A stretch of DNA of 6,740 nt from Flavobacteriaceae bacterium (GTDB taxonomy: Bacteria > Bacteroidota > Bacteroidia > Flavobacteriales > Flavobacteriaceae). This document shows positions 1 to 6,740 of this stretch, piece by piece. How positions within the stretch are numbered: position 1 is the first letter of the stretch; each line of letters starts with the position of its first letter. Made by a program: the position numbers and the translations under genes. Below the pieces are notes generated by a model, which searched no databases, had not been told where the DNA came from, and saw only the letters and a list, made by a program, of their open reading frames with translations. The DNA lies in assembly GCA_016763715.1 (NCBI GenBank), contig JAESTG010000291.1, forward strand, positions 1-6,740. The letters are read 5' to 3'.

Positions 1-684
1 CCTACGATTACCGTTTATATCTTGATTGTTGGTTTTGCCAAAATAAATATAGTGGGCTTCGTCTAAAGCATAAGTTCCACTTTCGTGCGTTAAAATACCA
101 CCTTCGTCATTAGTTGCTTCTAAAATGACCGCTCCAGCACCATCACTATATATCATGGAATCTCTGTCGTGTTTATCGATAACCCGCGATAAGGTTTCGG
201 CACCAATGATTAAACATTTTTTTGCTATTCCAGCTTTTATAAAGGCGTTAGCTTGTATGGTGGCTTCAATCCATCCTGGGCAACCAAAGAGCATATCGTA
301 CCCAACACATTTTGGGTTTTTAATGGCTAGAAGATGTTTTACTCTAGAAGCAATACTAGGTACAGTATCACTTTGCTCTACATAGTGTTTGACGTCTCCA
401 TAATTATGAGCTACAATAATATAATCGAGTTCTTCAGGATTAATATTTGCATCATTAATTGCTTTTTGAGCGGCATAGAAAGCAATATCAGAATTGCTTA
501 AAGAATTATCAACATAGCGTCTTTCTTCAATGCCTGTGATGGCTTTGAATTTTTCAATAATCACCGAGTTCTCATGCCCAAAAGGGGATCCGTCCAAATT
601 ATAGAAATCACTATTTTCAAAACCCTCATTCTTTGCTACTTCGCTGGGAATAAAGCTCCCAATGCCTGTAATGATGCTATTCAT
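1..684 (-). CDS. 3-oxoacyl-ACP synthase III family protein (FabH-like), C-terminus cut by window edge
   Basis: This is a thiolase-fold condensing enzyme of the FabH / ketoacyl-ACP synthase III family, which joins an acyl-CoA primer to malonyl-ACP in the cytoplasm. The first 228 residues are visible, from the ATG at 684-682, of an expected 320-350. The N-terminus MNSIITGIGSFIPSE is the usual first strand of the family. The nucleophile is Cys135 in DMLFGCPGW, where Escherichia coli FabH has ACAGF. Further on, GAETLSR, DRDSM and SDGAGAV match the second conserved block. The catalytic His and Asn would lie beyond the window. The Cys sits about 23 residues later than in E. coli FabH (Cys112), because residues 20-45 form a longer N-terminal segment. 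The GCPGW form is, from memory, the second flavobacterial KAS III type rather than the fabH of the plsX-fabH cluster, so no symbol is given. Its primer is unknown. It is transcribed divergently from the acyltransferase. Confidence 0.9.
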   Translation of the reverse strand, partial: MNSIITGIGSFIPSEVAKNEGFENSDFYNLDGSPFGHENSVIIEKFKAITGIEERRYVDNSLSNSDIAFYAAQKAINDANINPEELDYIIVAHNYGDVKHYVEQSDTVPSIASRVKHLLAIKNPKCVGYDMLFGCPGWIEATIQANAFIKAGIAKKCLIIGAETLSRVIDKHDRDSMIYSDGAGAVILEATNDEGGILTHESGTYALDEAHYIYFGKTNNQDINGNRR

Positions 685-701
685 TTCTTCTGAAAATTTG
701 T

Positions 702-733
702 CAAAAATAACCAAATACCAGTTAGTAACACAA
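702..733 (-). promoter_or_regulatory. Candidate Bacteroidota-type promoter for the KAS III gene
   Basis: Read on the minus strand, TTG (733-731) is followed after 21 bp by TATTTTTG (709-702). This is a full match to the TAnnTTTG -7 element with an acceptable spacing to the -33 TTG. It predicts a transcript start near 695 and a leader of about 11 nt before the ATG at 684. The region is AT-rich, so a chance match is possible. Confidence 0.4.
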
Positions 734-914
734 CATTATCCTAGTTAATCACTATGATTTGAGTTATTCTTAATAACTACTGAAAATTGATGAATATGTA
801 TTTTTAACCTTTTATTTAGTATAATAGCTAAAATTTTTGAGGTCTTTAGCTTGAATAAAAATAATCGCAAATTGATGGAGGGCGTATATTTACACTTGTC
901 TTTTGATTTTTTTA

Positions 915-938
915 TTGCTTTAAATTTGAGTTACTTTG
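915..938 (+). promoter_or_regulatory. Weak candidate promoter for the acyltransferase gene
   Basis: TTACTTTG at 931-938 matches seven of eight positions of the TAnnTTTG -7 element and is followed by GCCGCG, where transcription would begin near 945. The nearest upstream TTG (915-917) is only 13 bp away, closer than normal, so the -33 half is poor. The remainder of the 287-bp divergent gap (685-971) is AT-rich. I see no RNA gene, riboswitch or long inverted repeat in it. Confidence 0.25.
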
Positions 939-971
939 CCGCGAATTAAAACCATATAATTAAGCTTGTAA

Positions 972-2915
972 GTGAAATTCAAATTACCTCAATTATCCAA
1001 AGAATATCGACCAGAATTAAATGGATTGAGAGCTCTAGCAGTATTGTTAGTCCTGTTTTTTCATTTGGATTTTGATTGGATGCAAGGTGGTTTTTTAGGA
1101 GTGGATGTGTTCTTAGTTATTTCTGGGTATTTTATTAGTAGAAATATCCTTAATGACCTACAGCAAGGAACTTTTTCCTTTTTAAAGTTTTATACCAAAC
1201 GTTTACGACGACTTTTCCCAGCTTTGCTAGTAACACTTTTATTGGTCTTAGTGGCTGGTTATTTTTGGTTAACGCCGTCAAATTTTGAGCGCTTAGGGCA
1301 GTCCACATTGTTTTCGTCTATCTCTCTTTCCAATTTATTTTTTTGGAATGAGTCGGGGTATTTCAATGTAAATAGTGAAACTAAGCCATTATTACACATG
1401 TGGTCCTTGTCTTTGGAAGAACAGTTCTATCTATTTTGGCCGTTGTTACTCACGCTTTTTTTTAAATTTCTTCGGAAGTATTTGTTGATTGTAATTACCC
1501 TGTTCGTTATAGTTTCAGTTGTTTTGGGTGAACTGTATGTTAGTTCACACCCCGATGCTGTTTTCTTTTTGATCCCGTTTCGAATGTTTGAATTTTTGCT
1601 GGGTGCATCTTGTATTTGGCTGGAGCCTTTTACATTGAAGAAGTATCGGATGGGGGAGGAATTCCTGTTTTTGTTAGGATTGGCTCTTATATTATATACA
1701 GCTGTTGTTTTTGATAGTACAACACGAATGCCAGGGCTTTTGTCGCTTATTCCATGCGTTGGTGCAATGCTAATAATTTATGCAGGGAAAGCACCTTCTA
1801 TGAGTTGGTTATTGAAAAATAAGGTAGTGGAATTGATAGGTAAGAGTTCGTATTCAATCTATCTGGTTCATTGGCCGATATTGGTTTATTATAAATATGT
1901 CTCCTTGGCTGAATTTGGATTAATGCAACAAGTGGTTCTCGGTATCATTTCAATTGGTTTTGGATTACTAATGTGGTATTTCATTGAAAATACATTTAGA
2001 TATCCGAAGCGTAAAAAGATGAAGATGGATCGTGTTTGGGTTGTGGTACCAAGTGCTGTTTTTATTTTATGTATTTGCGCTGCTTTCGTTTGGAAATCGG
2101 AAGGGGTTCCATCTAGATACTCAAGAGAATTGTATATGAGTAAGGAAGAGATACTCGCCAACAGAAAGCAGTATTGGAAAGAATCAAAGTCTAAAAATAA
2201 TTTACTCAAAGGAATTCCAGGCAAAGGCCATGTATTGGTTTTAGGGAATTCTCACGCCATAGATTTAATTTACGCTTTGCGTTATAATGGGCTAGATTCG
2301 AAAATAACTTCATTGCAATCATCTGGAAAGTGTTATAATTTTGGAACGCCTTTTAAAAAGATTGATGAAGAATACTGTTTGACCAATCGCACCAATAATT
2401 TGAAGAATACGAATTGGGCAGAAGCAGAAGTTATTTATTTGCATGATCATTGGCCAAAATTAGATATTGAGAATTTGAGATTGATTCTTTCAGAAGTAAG
2501 AAAAAGAACCAGTGCTCCAGTATTTGTTTTTGGTCCCAAAATGGTATATAAAGAACAGGTTCCAGAAATTATACGTTCTAGTGGTTCAGTAATACCAGAT
2601 ATAATTAACGAATATGCCAAAAAATTTGCTCAAAAGGAATTAAAGGAAAGTATCAACGAAGGGCTTAAAAAGGAATTTAGAAGACCCTATTATAGCAAAA
2701 ATAACATCCACTTTATTGACCTTCTTGAATTTCAAGGAGGAGATAATCTGGATCAATTTGAAATCGTATCAAATGAAAGGTTAAAGTTCTTATATTTCGA
2801 TGCTTCTCATCTTACTGAGCAGGGAGCGAGAGAGTTGGGTTCCAAAATCAAAGAGGTATACCCATATCTGTTTGATATAAGTTTGTTGAAAAACGAATTT
2901 TCTACAAAAAAGTAA
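972..2915 (+). CDS. AT3-SGNH acyltransferase (OafA/YrhL type), surface polysaccharide O-acylation
   Basis: This 647-residue inner-membrane protein probably moves an acyl (often acetyl) group onto a lipid-linked or surface glycan. The AT3 domain (about 13-340, some ten membrane helices) has its usual motifs: LNGLRALAVL with His31, GVDVFLVISGYF (43-54), KRLRRLFP (76-83), HMWSLSLEEQFYLFWP (142-157, Glu150), PFRMFEFLLGA (202-212) and SYSIYLVHWPI (293-303). A further helix (355-373) leads to an extracytoplasmic SGNH domain (380-647). There, VLVLGNSHA carries the likely nucleophile Ser427, and FDASHLT carries Asp610 and His613. Block I reads GNSH instead of the usual GDSH. The GTG start is forced: TAA precedes it directly at 969-971, and the next in-frame ATG (Met37) falls after the conserved His31. 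No Shine-Dalgarno is seen. The gene stands alone, with no adjacent glycosyltransferases, so its substrate cannot be named. Confidence 0.93.
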   Translation: MKFKLPQLSKEYRPELNGLRALAVLLVLFFHLDFDWMQGGFLGVDVFLVISGYFISRNILNDLQQGTFSFLKFYTKRLRRLFPALLVTLLLVLVAGYFWLTPSNFERLGQSTLFSSISLSNLFFWNESGYFNVNSETKPLLHMWSLSLEEQFYLFWPLLLTLFFKFLRKYLLIVITLFVIVSVVLGELYVSSHPDAVFFLIPFRMFEFLLGASCIWLEPFTLKKYRMGEEFLFLLGLALILYTAVVFDSTTRMPGLLSLIPCVGAMLIIYAGKAPSMSWLLKNKVVELIGKSSYSIYLVHWPILVYYKYVSLAEFGLMQQVVLGIISIGFGLLMWYFIENTFRYPKRKKMKMDRVWVVVPSAVFILCICAAFVWKSEGVPSRYSRELYMSKEEILANRKQYWKESKSKNNLLKGIPGKGHVLVLGNSHAIDLIYALRYNGLDSKITSLQSSGKCYNFGTPFKKIDEEYCLTNRTNNLKNTNWAEAEVIYLHDHWPKLDIENLRLILSEVRKRTSAPVFVFGPKMVYKEQVPEIIRSSGSVIPDIINEYAKKFAQKELKESINEGLKKEFRRPYYSKNNIHFIDLLEFQGGDNLDQFEIVSNERLKFLYFDASHLTEQGARELGSKIKEVYPYLFDISLLKNEFSTKK

Positions 2916-2940
2916 AGCTGGCTTTGAAAACCGATTTTAC
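2912..2940 (-). terminator. Probable intrinsic terminator of the peptidase/unknown-protein unit
   Basis: On the minus strand, GTAAA (2940-2936) pairs with TTTAC (2916-2912), enclosing a 3x3 internal loop and an inner stem GGTTT/AAGCC with one G-T wobble and a 3-nt loop. A run of six T follows at once (2910-2905). It starts 11 bp past the TAA of the DUF6770-like gene. On the plus strand the same hairpin is not followed by T, so it should act in one direction only. It contains the stop codon of the acyltransferase (2913-2915). The stem is AT-rich and interrupted, hence moderate confidence. Confidence 0.45.
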
Positions 2941-2951
2941 TATAAATTGAC

Positions 2952-4484
2952 TTAATCAATATTGAGTTTTTCCATTCTTAAGGCGATGGATTTTTCTTTT
3001 TTATTATATTCGAGAATTACCACATGTCCCAATTTACCAGGAAATACCTTGGTGATGACTCCTTTTTTGTCCAGAAATATTTTGTCTTCCGAAAATTCAC
3101 CTACGTCGTAAATGATGGTCTTAAATGCGGTTCTGTTCTTCTCTCCTTTCAGTCTTTCATAATCGATAAAACAGCTATAGAACCTATTGTTTTCGGTGTC
3201 GACTTGGGTGTATTTATGATCAAAACTTTCCATGGATGCTAGCATAAATGCATTTAATTGAGGACTACCTAGGTCAGTAGCACTGGGGACATTCGATTTT
3301 CCTTTTTCAAATTGTGAGATGTTTGTAATTTTGAAATTAGAGTCGAATTCGAAAATCAAAACATCTGTAATCGTCAATTGCGATCCAGATGCAGCTCCTC
3401 TTGTCAATATTTTAAGGGCTATACCGCCAACGCTGGCTGTTTTCTTATATTTTTCACCAATTGCATAGTACTTTCCATTACTCATTGGAACCATTTTATG
3501 GAAAAAAATATATTCGTTTTCTTCCTTGTTCACATTTTTTAAATAAGGATCAATGTCATTTTCCCAACTAGCGGTGTTTTTTTTAATTGAATTACCGGTA
3601 CTATCAATTGTTTCTATGAAAAGTCCTACACTTTTATCTTTAATTGGATTGTCTCCAATGTCATAATATTCACCCATTAGGACTAAGTTGTCTTCCGTAT
3701 TTAAAAAGGCGCTGGTTATGAATTTAGGGATTTCATCATCGTCTTCCCGGGAGGCAATTTCCTTTCCAGTGTTTGCATCCAAAATTTTAACAACGTAGCG
3801 AGTTTTTCTTGAGTACAGACCTGGTCTCCTATGCTCCAGAACTACAACGAACCTTTCATTTACTTCGATGGGAGTTCCTATAATAAGCTCATTTGCCTTT
3901 GGAGGAGATTTATAAGTCCACCCTCTAGGCCACCTTCCCTCTGTATTTTTGTAGGTTGGAATATATGTGATAGCATATCCATGTTTTTTATGGTCTTTCA
4001 TTCTGGTGAATAGGAAACCTTTATTGGGAATAGCGGAAAGCATACTTACCATACCATCTGAATAGACGGAATTCCATAGCATTTCTTTTTTAGTTAGTTG
4101 AAATGTTTTGGATCTAATTTTTTTTGCTTCCTTGTTAAACACGACTAGGTTAATTTTGTTTTCCTCCGAGTTTTCGAAGGCAAACATGACCCCATTCTCA
4201 TTGTATTTACTTGCTTTTAGGTAGGTATTTTTGGCGGCTATATGTTTTTTGAAAGCAATTTCATTGAGATTTTTATCCAATATTTGAATGCCATATCCTG
4301 ATTTTCCTTTCTTTAGTTTGTCCATTAAATAAAAAAAGTAGTATCCGTCTACATTACTTTCTTTATTCATAATTGCCCCAGAATTTTCTAAACTGAATTC
4401 ACCAATTTGGGCCAATTTTTTAGATTGTCCATAGGTTAACGCTGTTATTGAGAAAAGGATTAGAAAAACATAAAATTTATTCAT
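2952..4484 (-). CDS. Secreted protein of unknown function, DUF6770-like
   Basis: This is a 510-residue exported protein whose function I do not recognise. The N-terminus is a clear Sec signal peptide: MNK, a hydrophobic core (4-16), then TYG before Gln20, a common flavobacterial cleavage site. There is no lipobox Cys, so it should be a soluble periplasmic or secreted protein. The mature part is rich in short beta-strand patterns, for example YGIQILDKNLNEI (64-76), VVKILDANTGKEI (231-243) and LIFEFDSNFKI (376-386). These resemble the strand-turn-strand units of propeller-like proteins that report values. The pattern GYYFFYLMDK followed by LDKNLN recalls the Bacteroidota family DUF6770, from memory only. 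No catalytic motif is seen. The C-terminus ends in an ordinary way, without a type IX sorting domain. Its ATG lies 7 bp after the stop of the M48 peptidase gene, so the two are almost certainly one transcript. Confidence 0.8.
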   Translation of the reverse strand: MNKFYVFLILFSITALTYGQSKKLAQIGEFSLENSGAIMNKESNVDGYYFFYLMDKLKKGKSGYGIQILDKNLNEIAFKKHIAAKNTYLKASKYNENGVMFAFENSEENKINLVVFNKEAKKIRSKTFQLTKKEMLWNSVYSDGMVSMLSAIPNKGFLFTRMKDHKKHGYAITYIPTYKNTEGRWPRGWTYKSPPKANELIIGTPIEVNERFVVVLEHRRPGLYSRKTRYVVKILDANTGKEIASREDDDEIPKFITSAFLNTEDNLVLMGEYYDIGDNPIKDKSVGLFIETIDSTGNSIKKNTASWENDIDPYLKNVNKEENEYIFFHKMVPMSNGKYYAIGEKYKKTASVGGIALKILTRGAASGSQLTITDVLIFEFDSNFKITNISQFEKGKSNVPSATDLGSPQLNAFMLASMESFDHKYTQVDTENNRFYSCFIDYERLKGEKNRTAFKTIIYDVGEFSEDKIFLDKKGVITKVFPGKLGHVVILEYNKKEKSIALRMEKLNID

Positions 4485-4491
4485 AATAGGG

Positions 4492-5823
4492 TTATTTGGT
4501 TGAATTCAAATTTTGAAAAAAGGTGTAAAGATTGTCTTTATCCTCTTCATTTGTAAAGGAGGTTTCATTTTCTTTGCAAATCCAATAGCCCAATTTTCTG
4601 ATGTTTTTTGGCTCTATGTTATGAATAAAGTGTCTCACTTTGTTTATTTGTTTTTCCTGAGAAAATGGACTGGTGGGTGGAACAAATTTCCCGAGAATGT
4701 GATTTTTTTTCATAAGGTAGAGTAGCTTTAACACTAAAACCAGTTGGAGATTAAGTTCTTGTTTGGTAATCTTTTCTTCTTGATAAAGAGAAATAGTAAA
4801 GTACAAAGCAACATCTAAGTATAGGTTATCTATGGCAATTTTGAAACGGTGGTTCTCACTTCTTTTTTTAAGAATTTCAGCGGTCTTCGTAGATATAGTT
4901 GTGGTATTATTCTCAATTGATTCCATTTTTAGACTTAGAATATTAATCCGTTCAGGTATGTTAGGATGCGTCTTCGTTAATTCTTTTTTAAGACTATAAT
5001 CATTGGCAGATTCTGTAATATTGAAAATAATTGGGTCGCTTTTTTTTACCCATGAGCTACGGAATGGATAGTTTTTGGTATCGAAATGTGCTTTAAGATT
5101 GATGTTGGAATTTAGAACGGCCTTTTCGTCAAAATCCAGTTTTCCCATTATCCCTGATATCGCCTCCTTATTATAGGATGTTTTCAAAAATAACTTAAGT
5201 CCTAATGAATCGGCCTCTAGTTCAGCTTTTCTCGATTTTCTAGTCAGCTTTAACTGAATGTCGTTAAGAAGCCCTTGTGCAGCTGAAAATTTACCATGTC
5301 GCTTCCTTGAGATTTTTCGAACGCTCTGTTTTAAGCTTTTTGACCCCATTTTTTTGAAATATTCTTCAACTGAAATATCGTTATGCCTTAGTAAATGGTG
5401 TGCAATTTCGTGACATAGGATAAAAGCTAATTCGTCATCGCTTTCAATAATTGAAAACAACCCGTTGTTGATTACATAGATACCATTACCATGGCAGGAT
5501 GCATTAGGTACAGGTGAGGTATTAATAAAAAAGCGAAAATCTACCGAATCTATTTCAGGATTCGCCGCATAAATATTGGCGAGGATTTTTTTTAACCCTC
5601 TGTCGATTCTTTCGTCAAAAATGTAGAGACTGTCTTTTATATTTTCAAGAATGTCTAACCTTTTTTCTTGCCAATATTCAGCCGTTTCTTTTTTGTAATT
5701 TCCTTGATACTGAAATATCTTCTTTTGAGTTATATTATCCAAGAATTTGGGTAGTGAAGATAAATCGGCTGGTTCATAGCTAAAACCATTCGCCACCTGT
5801 GCAAGAATTGCCATAGGAAGCAA
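4492..5823 (-). CDS. Exported M48-type zinc metallopeptidase, start codon uncertain
   Basis: This is a zinc-dependent endopeptidase of the M48 (Ste24/HtpX/BepA-like) group. Numbering from the TTG at 5823, CHEIAHHLLRH (137-147) holds the HExxH site with His138, Glu139 and His142. ELEAD (201-205) gives the third ligand, Glu201, and THPNIPERI (285-293) is the conserved segment near the end of the domain. NGIYVINNGL (113-122) and DELAFIL (130-136) are the usual lead-in. There are no internal membrane helices, so it resembles soluble periplasmic BepA/LoiP more than HtpX. Residues 300-443 form a helical, charged tail that I do not recognise. The listed TTG start gives only MLPMAILAQ before the likely cleavage point, whereas the frame stays open upstream to 5904 and supplies the rest of a signal peptide. 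The true start is therefore probably upstream at a non-ATG codon. Possible roles are envelope protein quality control or processing of the product of the gene that follows. Confidence 0.88.
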   Translation of the reverse strand: MLPMAILAQVANGFSYEPADLSSLPKFLDNITQKKIFQYQGNYKKETAEYWQEKRLDILENIKDSLYIFDERIDRGLKKILANIYAANPEIDSVDFRFFINTSPVPNASCHGNGIYVINNGLFSIIESDDELAFILCHEIAHHLLRHNDISVEEYFKKMGSKSLKQSVRKISRKRHGKFSAAQGLLNDIQLKLTRKSRKAELEADSLGLKLFLKTSYNKEAISGIMGKLDFDEKAVLNSNINLKAHFDTKNYPFRSSWVKKSDPIIFNITESANDYSLKKELTKTHPNIPERINILSLKMESIENNTTTISTKTAEILKKRSENHRFKIAIDNLYLDVALYFTISLYQEEKITKQELNLQLVLVLKLLYLMKKNHILGKFVPPTSPFSQEKQINKVRHFIHNIEPKNIRKLGYWICKENETSFTNEEDKDNLYTFFQNLNSTK

Positions 5824-5904
5824 AAGAAATACAATTAAAATTTTAACAGAAGTGATTTGACTCTTATTTAAGAAGACAAGTATAAGCTTTTTTCTGAAAA
5901 ATAA
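5824..5904 (-). other. In-frame open leader encoding the missing signal-peptide part of the M48 peptidase
   Basis: Upstream of the TTG at 5823 the peptidase frame is open for 27 codons, back to TAG at 5907-5905. It reads on into VKILIVFLLLPMAILAQ, with a Lys, a hydrophobic core and an AILA|Q cleavage site, which is a textbook signal peptide. The stretch has no in-frame ATG, GTG, TTG or CTG. Possible rare starts are ATC (5856-5854), ATT (5841-5839 or 5835-5833) and ATA (5883-5881). ATC would give a compact peptide starting (M)TSVKILIVF. No ATG occurs on this strand in any frame between 5815 and 6011, so a simple frameshift does not solve it. Confidence 0.55.
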
Positions 5905-5929
5905 CTAAATTTAGAAATGAAGAGTTATT
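5900..5929. repeat. Inverted repeat upstream of the M48 peptidase leader
   Basis: AATAACT (5900-5906) and AGTTATT (5923-5929) are exact inverted copies separated by 16 bp. The short palindrome TAAATTTA (5906-5913) overlaps the inner edge of the left arm. The repeat lies just outside the open leader of the peptidase, where an operator could sit. It is entirely AT-rich and could arise by chance. The rest of the 179-bp gap to gcvP shows no clear promoter and no convincing gcvP terminator. Confidence 0.2.
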
Positions 5930-6002
5930 AAATTGACCCCGTCCTGAGATTGTAAAAAACAATGGTTCTTTGTAGTTATTTCACTGAATTTTGCTCAATT
6001 AG

Positions 6003-6740
6003 CTATGCTTCCATATAAGACTCAATAGGAGCACAAGTACAGATTAAGTTTCTATCTCCATAAGCGTCATCAACTCTTCGTACTGAGGGCCAAAACTTAT
6101 TATCGGGAATATATTCCATTGGAAAAGCGGCTTCTTTTCTACTATAAGGAAATTCCCAAACATCATTGGTCACCATCATTTGAGTATGTGGTGAATTTTT
6201 CAAAACGTTATTTGGGTTGTCTTTTGAAGCAGTATCAATTTCTTTACGAATGGAAATCATTGCATCACAAAAACGATCTAACTCCTGCATACTTTCACTT
6301 TCCGTTGGTTCAATCATCATGGTTCCTGCTACTGGGAAAGAAACCGTAGGTGCATGAAAACCATAATCCATCAAACGTTTGGCAATGTCGGTAACTTCAA
6401 TACCATGTTCTTTAAAAGGTCGGCAATCCACAATCATTTCATGGGCTGCTCTGCCACGTTCTCCAGCGTACAATACATCGAAAGATCCTTTGAGGCGCTC
6501 TTTGATATAGTTTGCGTTAAGAATAGCATATTCGGTGGATTTTCTCAAGCCACTTTCACCTAACATAGTGATATATGCATATGAAATAATACAGGCTAGT
6601 GCACTTCCCCAAGGTGCTGCAGAAATAGCAGTAATTGCTTGATTTCCTCCAGTTGTAACAATTGGATTGTTGGGTAAAAAAGGAACCAATTGTGGCGCTA
6701 CACAAATTGGGCCTACTCCAGGTCCTCCACCTCCATGAGG
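6003..6740 (-). CDS. gcvP: Glycine dehydrogenase (decarboxylating), P protein, C-terminal part
   Basis: GcvP is the PLP enzyme of the glycine cleavage system. It decarboxylates glycine and passes the aminomethyl group to the lipoyl arm of GcvH, in the cytoplasm. The visible 245 residues are the C-terminal quarter of a protein usually about 950 long. The frame is open to base 6740, so the start and the PLP-binding lysine lie outside the window. Recognisable features are the glycine-rich loop PHGGGGPGVGPICVA at the window edge, then TGGNQAITAISAAPWGSA, RAAHEMIVDCRPFK, DYGFHAPTVSFPVAGTMMIEPTESE and the C-terminal VRRVDDAYGDRNLICTCAP. It ends at TAG (6005-6003) with no sign of damage. The first in-frame start-like codon inside the window is an internal TTG and not a real start. 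It points the same way as the M48 gene but is separated from that gene's first usable start codon by 179 bp, so it is probably not in the same operon. Confidence 0.97.
   Translation of the reverse strand, partial: PHGGGGPGVGPICVAPQLVPFLPNNPIVTTGGNQAITAISAAPWGSALACIISYAYITMLGESGLRKSTEYAILNANYIKERLKGSFDVLYAGERGRAAHEMIVDCRPFKEHGIEVTDIAKRLMDYGFHAPTVSFPVAGTMMIEPTESESMQELDRFCDAMISIRKEIDTASKDNPNNVLKNSPHTQMMVTNDVWEFPYSRKEAAFPMEYIPDNKFWPSVRRVDDAYGDRNLICTCAPIESYMEA

Noticed and set aside
125..385. Plus-strand open frame of 86 codons
   Set aside because: It lies wholly inside the KAS III gene on the other strand, whose motifs are clear; the plus-strand product resembles nothing known.
875..949. 24-codon ATG frame (MEGVYLHLSF...) before the acyltransferase, a possible leader peptide
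   Set aside because: No ribosome-binding signal is seen, and it runs through the candidate -7 element, so it would lie upstream of that transcript start. Short frames like this are expected by chance.
1889..2224. Minus-strand open frame of 111 codons
   Set aside because: It is antisense to the AT3-SGNH gene, spans its conserved domain boundary and shows no protein-like features.
2946..2971. ATTGA / TCAAT hairpin followed by TTTTT as a plus-strand terminator for the acyltransferase
   Set aside because: The stem is only 5 bp and AT-rich, the T run begins 6 bp after it, and most of it lies in the 3' end of the convergent gene.
5949..5963. ATTGT-AAAAA-ACAAT hairpin as the gcvP terminator
   Set aside because: The stem is 5 bp with four A-T pairs, and on the minus strand the T run is in the loop and not after the stem.
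6119..6563. Two plus-strand open frames (6119-6349 and 6354-6563)
   Set aside because: Both are shadows of gcvP, which is unmistakable on the minus strand.

Overview
The window looks like a chromosomal segment from a low-GC Bacteroidota bacterium, most likely a Flavobacteriaceae member. The coding sequence is AT-rich, no start is preceded by a clear Shine-Dalgarno sequence, and there are matches to the TTG / TAnnTTTG promoter type of this phylum. The ketoacyl synthase and the glycine dehydrogenase both read like typical flavobacterial proteins. This is judged from recognition, since no search could be run.

Layout, left to right. Bases 1-684 (minus) are the N-terminal two thirds of a 3-oxoacyl-ACP synthase III (FabH family), cut by the window edge. 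Bases 685-971 are a divergent promoter region. Bases 972-2915 (plus) encode an AT3-SGNH membrane acyltransferase of the OafA type with a GTG start. It converges on a two-gene minus-strand unit, with a probable terminator hairpin for that unit in the 36-bp gap. The unit is a secreted M48-type zinc peptidase (4492-5823, start uncertain) followed after 7 bp by a secreted protein of unknown function resembling DUF6770 (2952-4484). Bases 5824-6002 hold the peptidase leader region. Bases 6003-6740 (minus) are the C-terminal 245 residues of glycine decarboxylase P protein (GcvP), cut at its 5' side.

The outer genes are core metabolism: fatty acid or polyketide chain initiation and glycine cleavage. 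The three inner genes act at the envelope: one modifies surface glycans in the inner membrane and two are predicted to be exported. The peptidase and its partner are very probably co-transcribed and may work together outside the cytoplasm. The acyltransferase is transcribed alone in the opposite direction. I see no CRISPR array, transposase, tRNA or rRNA.

The most notable point is the start of the peptidase. Its frame runs open for 27 codons upstream of the first usable start, and this stretch encodes most of a convincing signal peptide, yet no ATG occurs in any frame there. Nothing in the window clearly amounts to a new biological system; the exported peptidase/unknown-protein pair is the best candidate for follow-up.
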